Shown piece after piece: positions 8,482 to 16,409 of a DNA stretch of 55,221 nt. Origin of the DNA: Hyphomicrobiales bacterium (lineage in GTDB: Bacteria > Pseudomonadota > Alphaproteobacteria > Rhizobiales > Rhizobiaceae); assembly GCA_900471605.1 (NCBI GenBank), contig UCEY01000045.1:1-55221 (forward strand). Direction: 5' to 3'. Numbering within the stretch: the stretch's first letter is position 1; each line of letters starts with the position of its first letter. The notes under the pieces are model-generated. The model was given only the letters and a program-made list of their open reading frames with translations. It made no database searches and was not told the origin of the DNA. Position numbers and translations under genes: made by a program.

Positions 8482-8566
8482 GAGAAGTCTCCTTGGTTTG
8501 CGTCCTGTTGTCGCGAAACTAGATGGCGCCTATGTTCATCGAGCGCAAGAATGCACATTTTTGGCC

Positions 8567-8586
8567 TATAGTACCGAAAAGTATAC
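8567..8586. promoter_or_regulatory. Candidate HxlR-type operator between the divergent pair
   Basis: TATAGTACCGAAAAGTATAC contains imperfect inverted GTA(C/T)-rich half-sites around an A-rich centre. It sits 18 bp before the regulator start and 85 bp before the reductase start. HxlR/YodB/QorR-family proteins bind sites of this general shape, so binding by the adjacent regulator is a reasonable inference. Confidence 0.45.
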
Positions 8587-8604
8587 CGTGAAAGGACGCT
8601 TCCG

Positions 8605-9000
8605 ATGTCGAAACCCCGTGCCAAGCTGACCGACAATTTCCCCGGATGCCCGGTCGAAACGACGCTGAGTTTCCTCGACGGAAAATGGAAAGGCGTCATC
8701 CTCTATCATCTCCTGGAGGACGGCACTCTGCGCTTCAACGAGCTGCGCCGCCGCATTCCGTCGGTCACGCAGCGCATGCTGACCAAGCAGCTCAGGGAGC
8801 TGGAAGAAGCGGGGCTGTTGACGCGCACCATATTCCCGGTCGTGCCGCCGCGTGTCGATTATACGCTCACCCCGATCGGTCTGAGCCTCGAGCCGGTCAT
8901 CACCGCGCTCCGCATCTGGGGCAAGACCCATTTCGTCTGCGAGAACGGCAAAAGATACATGATGATGCCGGAGGAAAAGGCCGCGTCGAAGGCAGCTTAG
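8605..9000 (+). CDS. HxlR-family winged-helix transcriptional regulator
   Basis: 131 residues. The HxlR core is complete: the N-terminal Cys in FPGCPVETTLSFLDGKW (Cys15, the redox-sensing position in YodB/QorR relatives), then the helix-turn-helix with FNELRRRIPSVTQRMLTKQL (about 46-65), and the wing RVDYTLTPIGLSL. The ATG follows AAAGGACGCTTCCG. It probably represses the divergent oxidoreductase and itself until an electrophile modifies Cys15. Confidence 0.92.
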   Translation: MSKPRAKLTDNFPGCPVETTLSFLDGKWKGVILYHLLEDGTLRFNELRRRIPSVTQRMLTKQLRELEEAGLLTRTIFPVVPPRVDYTLTPIGLSLEPVITALRIWGKTHFVCENGKRYMMMPEEKAASKAA

Positions 9001-9071
9001 CCGGTAAAGCGGGGCATTTCGGCATGGCTGCAAACCGGGACGAGGGCGCTCCCTTCATGAACCTTCGGCCA

Positions 9072-9093
9072 CCTTCTCCCTGAGGGGAGAAGG
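9072..9093. repeat. REP-like palindrome
   Basis: CCTTCTCCC (9072-9080) pairs with GGGAGAAGG (9085-9093) over a 4-nt loop. The same CCTTCTCCC core appears near 45964, and related CTCCC/GGGAG hairpins occur at 16374 and 40850. It is an intergenic repeat of the rhizobial REP/RIME type in the convergent gap between the HxlR and MFS genes. Confidence 0.7.
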
Positions 9094-9210
9094 GGAGGTT
9101 GCCGCGCCGGTTCCTCGCATCCGGGGTGCAAAGGACGGGCCGAGACCGTTGGCTCGACTCTGGCTGTCCGTCGGACGAAGGCGGAGGTGTGGTGAGGGAG
9201 CGGCTTGCTT

Positions 9211-10464
9211 TCAGCCTGCCGCAGTCTTCCGGTCGAGCGCCGCGGATACCGCGAACACCCCAAAGCCCAATAGCGACAGCACCGCCCCGACATACCCTGT
9301 CGCGGCAAAACCCCAGCCCCAGGCAATCACCAGGCCGCCGAGCCATGCGCCGAGCGCATTGGCGATGTTGAAGGCCGAGTGATTGGATGCGGCGGCAAGC
9401 GTCTGCGCGTCGGCGGCGACATCCATCAGCCGCGTCTGCAGGGCGGGGCCGGCCGCGAAGCCGCAGCCGATCAGGAAGACGCAGAGGCAGAGCACGACCG
9501 GATATTGCGCCCACAGACCGAAGGCGCCCATGACGATGACGTTGAACACCATCACGCCGCCGATCGTGCCCTTGAGCGATAAGTCGGCCAGCCGCGAGCC
9601 GACGATATTGCCGACATTCATGCCGATGCCGAACAGCGTCAGCACGATCGCCACCATGCCGACGGGCATGCCCGCCGTCACCGTCGTGGTCGAGGCGATA
9701 TAGCTGAACACCGAGAACATGCCGCCGAAGCCAACCGCGGCGATGCCGAGCGTCAACCATACCTGGGCACGGCCGAAGGCGCCGAGCTCGCGCCAGATGC
9801 TGGCGCCCTCATGCACCGTGTCGCGCGGCTGGAAGTACCAGAGCAGCGCCACCGTCACGGCGCCGATGCCGCCGACCAGGAAGAAGGCTGCGCGCCAGTG
9901 GAGCTCCTGGCCCATGAAGGTCGCGATCGGTGTACCGACAAGCGTCGCGACGGTCAGGCCCAGCATGACCCGGCCGACGGCGCGGGCGCGCTTGTTGGGC
10001 GGCACCATCGAAGCGGCGACCAACGCCGCGACCCCGAAATAGGCGCCATGCGGCAGGCCGGTGATGAAGCGCAGGGCCGTGAAGCTCCAGAAGTCCGGCG
10101 CCATGGCGCTCAGGATATTGCCGAGCGCAAACACGGTCATCAGGATCAGCAGCAGCGAGCGCCGCGTCATCCGGGCGGCGGCGACCGCGATGATCGGCGC
10201 GCCGATGACGACGCCGAGCGCATAGGCGCTGATCACGTATCCGGCCATCGGAATACTGACCTGATAGGTGGAGGCGACATCCGGCAAAAGGCCCATGATC
10301 GCGAATTCGCCGGTGCCGATGCCGAATCCCCCGACCGCAAGCGCGATCTCGATCAGGATGACGGCTAGCCGCGAAAGCTCCGGGGCGGTTTCAGGCGCGG
10401 TGTCAACGCTTTTGGGTTCCGAACGGTCGCGAGCGGGTTCGAAACGGGTGGCGGTATTGGTCAT
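9211..10464 (-). CDS. MFS transporter, DHA1 (AraJ/YdhP-like) family
   Basis: 417 residues with a polar N-terminal tail and 12 predicted helices starting near residue 35. The usual MFS loop 2-3 motif appears as GAPIIAVAAARMTRR, and the antiporter-like motif C region as GRVMLGLTVATLVGTPIATF. These proteins export small molecules or sugars by proton antiport; the substrate is unknown. I took the ATG at 10464 (MTNTATRFEP); an ATG 16 codons upstream would add a non-conserved lead. Neither start has a strong ribosome site. Confidence 0.88.
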   Translation of the reverse strand: MTNTATRFEPARDRSEPKSVDTAPETAPELSRLAVILIEIALAVGGFGIGTGEFAIMGLLPDVASTYQVSIPMAGYVISAYALGVVIGAPIIAVAAARMTRRSLLLILMTVFALGNILSAMAPDFWSFTALRFITGLPHGAYFGVAALVAASMVPPNKRARAVGRVMLGLTVATLVGTPIATFMGQELHWRAAFFLVGGIGAVTVALLWYFQPRDTVHEGASIWRELGAFGRAQVWLTLGIAAVGFGGMFSVFSYIASTTTVTAGMPVGMVAIVLTLFGIGMNVGNIVGSRLADLSLKGTIGGVMVFNVIVMGAFGLWAQYPVVLCLCVFLIGCGFAAGPALQTRLMDVAADAQTLAAASNHSAFNIANALGAWLGGLVIAWGWGFAATGYVGAVLSLLGFGVFAVSAALDRKTAAG

Positions 10465-10745
10465 GGAGTTGATTCTGCAGGAAAAAAGACGCGGGTGAGA
10501 TGTGGGAGACATCCACCCGCTCTGGAGGTGAGCGGGTCATCGAAACGACCTGGGTGAAAGGTAGCACGCCATTGTGCGTTGCGGTAGTGCTCCCGCGAGA
10601 TTTAGCTCCGCCCGCTGGCCGGCTCACGGGATTGTGTGTTTCCGCGGGAGTGGCGAGCCCCCGTTGATAAAACCCGGTGTCGCAACCATTTCTCTGATGG
10701 GCCGTTGTCCCGCCGCGAAATCCGCGCCCTTGCAAGCGAGATCAG

Positions 10746-11684
10746 ATGAACCTGTTTGCCGTCTTCAACCGCGATGGCGGTACATTCCGAACCACCGACA
10801 TGGACGCCTATTGCGCCCGCGCCGCCGAAACGTTCAAGGCGGCCGGGCACGAGATCGAGTGCCATGTCGTCTCCGGCAAGGATGTGGTCGCCACCATGGA
10901 AAAGGCGGCCTCGACGCAAGGTGTCGAGGGCCTGATCGCCGGCGGCGGCGACGGGACGATCTCGGCCGCCGCCGGCATCGCCTGGAAGAGCGGCATCGCG
11001 CTCGGCGTCGTTCCGGCCGGAACCATGAACTTGTTTGCCCGCTCGCTGAAACTGCCGCTGGATATCTGGCAGGTTCTGGATGCGCTGGCGGAGGCGACGC
11101 CCGAACGCATCGACATCGCCAGCGCCAACGGTCACAGCTTCGTCCATCAGTTTTCCGCCGGCCTGCACGCCCGCATGGTGCGTTATCGCAATTCGATGAC
11201 CTTCGCCTCGCGGCTGGGCAAGATAAGGGCCAGCACCCGGGCGGCGATCGGCGTGATGTTCAATCCCCCGGAATTCGAAGTCGAGTTCAATGCGGGCGGC
11301 CAGGTCGGGCATCGCAAGGTCTCGGCGATCTCCGTCTCCAACAACGAGTTCGGTCGCGATCCGCTGATGTATGCCGACAGCCTGACGCGCGGCCATCTCG
11401 GCTTCTACATCGCAGATCCGCTGACCCCGGCCGGCGTGGCGCGCCTGACCTTCGACATCCTGCGCGGCCGGCTCAAGGAAAACGCCGCCGTCACCGCCAT
11501 GACGGCGACCGAGCTGGAACTGCATTTTCCCCGCGAGCGCCACGACATCCGCTGCGTCATCGACGGCGAACTGCTGCCGATGGACAGGGACGTGCTTTTG
11601 AAGATCCATGCGGGCGAACTGACCGTCCTGGTCAACCAGCCGCAAAAGCACGTTTCGCAGGAGCTGGATGGCAGCGGGATTTGA
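10746..11684 (+). CDS. Lipid kinase, diacylglycerol kinase catalytic domain family
   Basis: 312 residues. The nucleotide-binding motif GGGDGT is at 66-71 and the second conserved motif GTMNLFAR at 92-99, the hallmark pair of DAGK/YegS/sphingosine-kinase enzymes. The C-terminal beta-sandwich ends CVIDGELLPM and GELTVLVNQPQ. The enzyme should phosphorylate a membrane lipid alcohol such as diacylglycerol, acting at the inner-membrane surface. A degraded copy of its last codons lies 1 kb downstream at 12618, beyond the GGDEF gene. Confidence 0.9.
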   Translation: MNLFAVFNRDGGTFRTTDMDAYCARAAETFKAAGHEIECHVVSGKDVVATMEKAASTQGVEGLIAGGGDGTISAAAGIAWKSGIALGVVPAGTMNLFARSLKLPLDIWQVLDALAEATPERIDIASANGHSFVHQFSAGLHARMVRYRNSMTFASRLGKIRASTRAAIGVMFNPPEFEVEFNAGGQVGHRKVSAISVSNNEFGRDPLMYADSLTRGHLGFYIADPLTPAGVARLTFDILRGRLKENAAVTAMTATELELHFPRERHDIRCVIDGELLPMDRDVLLKIHAGELTVLVNQPQKHVSQELDGSGI

Positions 11685-11723
11685 GCAAGTTGCGGGCAGT
11701 ATCCGAACCGTTCTGCCGCCTCT

Positions 11724-12467
11724 TCAGATGGACGAAACGACCCGATTTCGCCCGAGCGATTTTGCCTCGTACAGATTTACATCGGCGGCTCCGAGACATT
11801 CCTGAGGATCGAAGCCCGAAACGCAGTGGACAGCTCCTATGCTGGCCGACACCTGCACGCTCGACCGTGAGGCGGAGCGCACATCCAGGCCTTCGATGAG
11901 TTCTCGAATATCCTCGCACCATCTCAACATCTCGTCGACGGTCAGGCCAGCCTGAAAGAGAGCGAACTCTTCGCCTCCGAGGCGGCCCGCTATATTGAAT
12001 TGCCCGCGATACGTGGCGAGCATCTGCCCGGTGCGGCGAAGCACCTCGTCACCGGTTGCATGACCGTGACGATCGTTGATCGATTTGAAATGGTCGAGAT
12101 CCAGAAAAATCAGGGCTCCGGTGACACCCTCCCGGCTGAAGGCCTGCAGTTCCTCCATGAAGGCGCTGCGGTTTGACAGGCCGGTCAACCCGTCCTGACG
12201 GGACTGCCGGTGGAGTTCTTCGTAGGCGGCGGCTAGCTTCGTCAGTGCGTCAGAAGCCATGGCTTCCGCACGTCGAACTCGTTCTGACTGGCTGAAAAGC
12301 ACCGCCGAGGCGGGAATGGAGATAGCAAGCGGGCAAACGATGGTCATCACCAGGCCGGCACCGGCTACTTCCCCGCCCAGTATCGGAACGAAGGTAAACG
12401 ACAGGGCCAAGGATGCGAGGAGGGACAAAAGTCCGGTAAGGAGTGACTTGGCGATAACAATATGCAT
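11724..12467 (-). CDS. Diguanylate cyclase (GGDEF) with N-terminal membrane helices
   Basis: 247 residues. Two hydrophobic helices (about 8-29 and 36-58), a short coiled linker (60-90), and a GGDEF domain beginning DGLTGLSNR. The active-site motif is intact as GGEEF at 164-168, with FLDLDHFKSIND upstream for metal binding. The RxxD inhibitory site is missing five residues before GGEEF (NIAGR instead), so no product inhibition at that site is expected. It should make cyclic di-GMP at the membrane. It lies opposite in strand to the lipid kinase and between that gene and a partial duplicate of its end. Confidence 0.93.
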   Translation of the reverse strand: MHIVIAKSLLTGLLSLLASLALSFTFVPILGGEVAGAGLVMTIVCPLAISIPASAVLFSQSERVRRAEAMASDALTKLAAAYEELHRQSRQDGLTGLSNRSAFMEELQAFSREGVTGALIFLDLDHFKSINDRHGHATGDEVLRRTGQMLATYRGQFNIAGRLGGEEFALFQAGLTVDEMLRWCEDIRELIEGLDVRSASRSSVQVSASIGAVHCVSGFDPQECLGAADVNLYEAKSLGRNRVVSSI

Positions 12468-12846
12468 CGAATGTGCCGCAAGACTTCAAATATCCTCCTT
12501 TAGGCCTCATGAGTTTAAGATAGGTTGAAACATTCGCCTAAACATCGATCATGTGCGGCCAATGCTTATTCCCGCCACCGCGGATCGTCGCTGTTACGGT
12601 GAGGCAGTGCTGTCGGCGGCGAGCTCATCGTACTGAGTAACCAGCCGCAGGAACGGGACGGCAGCGGGATCAGAGCAAGTTCGCGGCCGCCAATACAACC
12701 TTTCGCATATGGCCATACATGCCTCGTTAACTCCATGCCCCTAGCTTCTCAACCATTGATAGAATCATTGGTTGATCTGGCCATGAAGCGCCCGGCAAAT
12801 CGCGGCAATGCCCATCAGGGGTGGTACGTCGCGGACGAGGACCGGT
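12468..12846. other. 379-bp intergenic region with kinase remnant
   Basis: Between the divergent GGDEF gene and the hypothetical gene at 12847. It must contain both promoters, which I could not place with confidence. Apart from the remnant at 12618-12686 I see no coding sequence. Confidence 0.6.
12618..12686 (+). pseudogene. Remnant duplicate of the lipid kinase 3' end
   Basis: In frame this stretch reads GELIVLSNQPQERDGSGI, against GELTVLVNQPQ...ELDGSGI at the end of the kinase (from 11613). The DNA match continues past the stop into GCAAGTT. The remnant lacks about 15 bp, consistent with a deletion between the two CGCA copies seen in the intact gene. No start or further kinase sequence is present. 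Confidence 0.75.
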
Positions 12847-13578
12847 ATGACTTCCATCTCCGTAACCCAACCCGCTGCCCTGCTGATCCTTCAGCAGGCG
12901 AATGCCCAACCTGCCGAAACTGACGAAGACAAGGACAAGAAGGCCGATCTCGTTCAGGTGGCGAACGGTATTACCGGCGAACCTGCCGAAGAGACGCTGA
13001 AGGCCGCCTTTGCGGTCAGCCTCGCCTTCATGGAGCTGGACGCCAAAGGCGAACTGGCTGCCGAGGCGATGGCCTTCATCGATTCCGACCGATTCAAGGT
13101 CACCGACCCGACCGTCAAGGACACGCTGAAGCAGCTCATCTCCGAAAAGGGATGGGAATTCATGCAGCTCGTCAAGCAGCAGCAGGAAGCTCATGGCGGC
13201 ATTTCGCGCGAGAACCTGTTTGCGATCGTGCTGCCGCAGATGATCGTCAAGAACCGCGACCGGTTCACGGAAGACGAGATCGAGCTTTCGGTGAAGTTCG
13301 AGAACAAGAACGGCAGCGTTGGCGGCATCATCGTGCTCATCCCCGACAGCGAGGGCAACAGTACTTACCGCGACCTGCAGGAAACCATAGAGCGGGAAGA
13401 AATCCTCGCCGACAAGACCGGCGACCGGACGGCAGTCAGCGAGCTCTACAACGAACTCGGATCCTATCTCGGCGCCTGGAGCAAGGCATTCGGCTTCAAG
13501 CCGGACGAGCCCTCACCGATGTTCGTCGACGTGAAGGACATCCTCTTAGCGCCCTGGATCCCGAAACCCGCCCCCTAA
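12847..13578 (+). CDS. Conserved hypothetical protein, 243 aa
   Basis: An acidic soluble protein. The N-terminus MTSISVTQPAALLILQQAN is followed by a charged linker (about 22-34, DEDKDKK), a helical part to about 125, and a more mixed domain to the end (PWIPKPAP). The ATG at 12847 sits behind GGACGAGGA, better than the in-frame ATG 13 codons earlier. I recognise no catalytic motif or named family. Its 3' end overlaps the convergent glutamine-synthetase-like gene by 4 bp. Confidence 0.7.
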   Translation: MTSISVTQPAALLILQQANAQPAETDEDKDKKADLVQVANGITGEPAEETLKAAFAVSLAFMELDAKGELAAEAMAFIDSDRFKVTDPTVKDTLKQLISEKGWEFMQLVKQQQEAHGGISRENLFAIVLPQMIVKNRDRFTEDEIELSVKFENKNGSVGGIIVLIPDSEGNSTYRDLQETIEREEILADKTGDRTAVSELYNELGSYLGAWSKAFGFKPDEPSPMFVDVKDILLAPWIPKPAP

Positions 13579-14909
13579 ATCCTTGGCAGATAGGTCTGGT
13601 AGTCGAAATCGCTCACCGTGCGCAGGTAGGTGATCGCCTCCTTGCGCTTCGTATCGCCGTAGAGCTTCTGGTATCGCGCGCCAAAAACGTCGGCGATGAA
13701 GGGCGAGGCGGAAAAATCCTCGACCGCCGTCAGGAAGTCGTGCGTCAGCTTTTTTGTGCCCGCCGGCGGCTCTTTGCCGGGCTCGGTCGCGGGGCCGGGA
13801 TCGAGCGTTTCGTCGAGGCCGAGCAGCATGCCGCCCAGGATGGCGGTCAGCAGCAGGTAGGGATTGACGTCCGCGCCGGCGACCCGGTGCTCGATGCGCG
13901 CGGCGGGCCCGTGGGCGTCCGGAATGCGCACCGCAGTCCCGCGATGCCCGAAACCCCAGTCGATATCGACCGGCGCGAAGGAGCCCGGCTGGAAGCGGCG
14001 ATAGGAATTGGCGAACGGAGCGAAGACGAGCTGCGTATCGCGCATCGTCTTCAGCATGCCGGCGCAGACGGATTTGAGGCGCACAGGATCACCGCCCCTG
14101 GCGTCCAGCACGTTGTTGCCGTCGCGGTCGATGATGCTCGCATGCACATGCAGGCCGGAACCCGCCTGGTCGGCATAGGGTTTCGCCATGCAGGTGGATT
14201 TGAGGCCATGCTTCCTAGCCGCCTGTTCGGCGATCCGCTTGAGATAGATGCAGTCGTCGGCCGCCGCCAGCGCGTCGGCGCGGTGGAGAAGGTTGATCTC
14301 GAACTGGCCGGGGCCGAATTCGGCGGTCGTCGCGTCGGCAGGCAGGCCTTGCGCCTTCGCCCAGGTTCGGACCGTCTGCAGGTAGTCGTCGAGCGCATCG
14401 ACGGCGCTCATGTCGTAGAGCTGGAATCCGTTCGGTTGGTCGCGATACATCAGTTTTGCAGGCGGCCGCGGCCTGCCGGTCTCGCGCCAGTCGTTCTCAA
14501 CCACGTAGAATTCGAGCTCGGTCGCCACCACAGGCGTCAGGCCCCGCTCCTCGAAGCGTTTCAAAAGGGCCGCGAGGATGGCGCGCGGATCCATGAAGGA
14601 AGGCGAACCGTCGAATTCGTGCATGGTCGAAAGCACCTGTTTCGAGCCCTCCGGCGCCCAGGGCATCGGAACAAGGCTACGGCGATCGGGAGTGCATACG
14701 CCGTCCGGATCGCCGATCGACATGGAAAGCCCGGTGATCTCGTCATTGTCGTAGCCCCAGATGTCGAGCGACTGGGTGGAGGTGGGCAGGCGCACGGTGC
14801 CATCCCAGACCTTCTTTTCGGCTTCCAGCGGGATCTGCTTGCCGCGGAGGTCGCCGTTCATGCCGACGAGCAGGATTTCGATGCGGGGCGGGGCGGTCTC
14901 TGAAGCCAT
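13575..14909 (-). CDS. Glutamine synthetase family protein, likely gamma-glutamylputrescine synthetase (PuuA-like)
   Basis: 444 residues. The glutamine synthetase signatures are visible: EFGPGQFEINL for metal/glutamate, GSGLHVHAS for the nucleotide site, and RIEHRVAGADVNPYL for the C-terminal arginine region. The length and divergence from the GlnA type, plus the adjacent class III aminotransferase, fit the PuuA/GlnT group, which gamma-glutamylates amines such as putrescine. The substrate is inferred from context. The start MASETAPP at 14909 is preferred to an in-frame start 21 codons upstream in the divergent promoter. Confidence 0.85.
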   Translation of the reverse strand: MASETAPPRIEILLVGMNGDLRGKQIPLEAEKKVWDGTVRLPTSTQSLDIWGYDNDEITGLSMSIGDPDGVCTPDRRSLVPMPWAPEGSKQVLSTMHEFDGSPSFMDPRAILAALLKRFEERGLTPVVATELEFYVVENDWRETGRPRPPAKLMYRDQPNGFQLYDMSAVDALDDYLQTVRTWAKAQGLPADATTAEFGPGQFEINLLHRADALAAADDCIYLKRIAEQAARKHGLKSTCMAKPYADQAGSGLHVHASIIDRDGNNVLDARGGDPVRLKSVCAGMLKTMRDTQLVFAPFANSYRRFQPGSFAPVDIDWGFGHRGTAVRIPDAHGPAARIEHRVAGADVNPYLLLTAILGGMLLGLDETLDPGPATEPGKEPPAGTKKLTHDFLTAVEDFSASPFIADVFGARYQKLYGDTKRKEAITYLRTVSDFDYQTYLPRI

Positions 14910-14986
14910 CGGATTGTCTTTTGACGGGTGTTGCGGAACTCCGTTCGTAACCGATAAGAATTGACGGCACAATCTGAGGCAGAGAC

Positions 14987-16354
14987 ATGACCGATATGCC
15001 CCCGCTTTCCAATCTCGCCGCGATCGACGCCGCCCATCACCTGCATCCGTTCTCGGATATGAAGCAGCTGAATGCCAGGGGTGCCCGGATCATCGAGCGC
15101 GGAGAGGGCGTCTTCATCTACGATTCAACCGGCAAGAAATATCTCGACGCCTTCGCCGGCCTCTGGTGCGTCAATGTCGGTTACGGCCGCAAGTCGATCG
15201 CCGAAGCCGCCTACAGGCAGATGCAGGAACTGCCCTATTACAATACCTTCTTCGGCACCACGACCGAACCTGCCGCGCTGCTCGCCCAGAAGATCGCCTC
15301 GCATACCGGCGAAAAACTGAAACGCGTCTTCTTCACCAATTCCGGTTCGGAAGCGACCGACACCTGGTTCCGCATGGCACGGGTCTACTGGAAGGCGCTG
15401 GGCAAGCCGGAGAAAACGCAGGTGATCGCCCGCAAAAACGCCTATCACGGCTCGACCGTCGCCGGCGCCTCGCTCGGCGGCATGAAGCTGATGCACGAAC
15501 AGGGCAACCTGCCGATCGAAGGCATCCACCATATCAACCAGCCCTATTGGTATGCCGAGGGCGGCGATCTTTCGCCCGCCGAATTCGGCCTGAAGGTCGC
15601 CCGCGAGCTGGAGGCAAAGATCGACGAACTCGGCGAGGAGCGTGTCGCCGCCTTCGTCGCCGAGCCGATCCAGGGGGCAGGGGGCGTGATCATTCCGCCC
15701 GAAACCTACTGGCCGGAAATCGCCCGCATCTGCAGGGCGCGCAACATCCTGCTGGTCTCCGACGAGGTGATCTGCGGTTTCGGGCGTCTGGGCACGTGGT
15801 TCGGCCATCAATATTACGGTTTCGAGCCGGATCTGGCACCGATCGCCAAGGGCTTGTCCTCCGGCTATCTGCCGATCGGCGGCGTTCTCGTCTCAGATCG
15901 CGTCGCCGACGTGATGGTCGAGGAGCTCGGCGATTTCTACCACGGCTTCACCTATTCCGGTCACCCGGTCGCGGCCGCAGCCGCGCTGGAAAACCTTCGC
16001 ATCATCGAGGAGGAGGGACTGGTCGAACGTGTGCGCGACGACATTGGTCCCTATTTCGCGAAAGCCTGGAAGAGCCTTGAGGATCATGAGGTGGTCGGTG
16101 AGGCCGAAAGCCTCGGCCTGATCGGCGGCCTGCAGCTCGCAGCCGATAAAGCCACCCGCCGCCGTTACGCCAAGCCCGACGATATCGGCACCCTGGTCCG
16201 CAATCATTGCGTCGAAAACGGCCTGATCATGCGCGCCACCGGCGACCGCATGCTCGCCTCGCCGGCGCTGACGATCGGCCGCTCGGAGGTGGACGAGGTG
16301 ATCGACAAGCTGCGCGCGGGGCTCGATCATCTGCGGGATAGCGTAAGGGACTGA
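14987..16354 (+). CDS. Class III aminotransferase, putrescine/omega-amino acid-pyruvate type (SpuC-like)
   Basis: 455 residues, PLP enzyme of fold type I. TNSGSEATDTWFRMAR binds the cofactor phosphate, YHGSTVAGASLGG is present, and SDEVICGFGRLGTWFG contains the PLP-pyridine Asp. The Schiff-base lysine is Lys288 in APIAKGLSSGYLPIGG. This group moves the amino group of putrescine, beta-alanine or related omega-amines to pyruvate. It is divergent from the PuuA-like gene with only 77 bp between starts, suggesting shared control of polyamine catabolism. Confidence 0.92.
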   Translation: MTDMPPLSNLAAIDAAHHLHPFSDMKQLNARGARIIERGEGVFIYDSTGKKYLDAFAGLWCVNVGYGRKSIAEAAYRQMQELPYYNTFFGTTTEPAALLAQKIASHTGEKLKRVFFTNSGSEATDTWFRMARVYWKALGKPEKTQVIARKNAYHGSTVAGASLGGMKLMHEQGNLPIEGIHHINQPYWYAEGGDLSPAEFGLKVARELEAKIDELGEERVAAFVAEPIQGAGGVIIPPETYWPEIARICRARNILLVSDEVICGFGRLGTWFGHQYYGFEPDLAPIAKGLSSGYLPIGGVLVSDRVADVMVEELGDFYHGFTYSGHPVAAAAALENLRIIEEEGLVERVRDDIGPYFAKAWKSLEDHEVVGEAESLGLIGGLQLAADKATRRRYAKPDDIGTLVRNHCVENGLIMRATGDRMLASPALTIGRSEVDEVIDKLRAGLDHLRDSVRD

Positions 16355-16373
16355 GCGGTCGCCGCGCGTCAAT

Positions 16374-16409
16374 CTCCTCCCTTGAGGGGGAGAAGGAGCC
16401 TGCCGGCAG
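16374..16409. repeat. REP-like element at the convergent junction
   Basis: A CTCCTCCC...GGGGGAGAAGGAG hairpin followed by the 10-bp palindrome CTGCCGGCAG (16400-16409), abutting the stop of the glycosyltransferase gene. It is related to the palindromes at 9072, 40828 and 45964. Confidence 0.65.

Noticed and set aside
10517..10655. Inverted repeats upstream of the MFS gene (CCCGCTC/GAGCGGG and CTCCCGCG/CGCGGGAG)
   Set aside because: Short GC-rich arms with variable spacing in high-GC DNA; neither position nor context makes a convincing operator or terminator.
13152..14903. Plus-strand open frame of 583 codons
   Set aside because: Antisense to the glutamine-synthetase-family gene, which has all family motifs; the frame itself is low-complexity.
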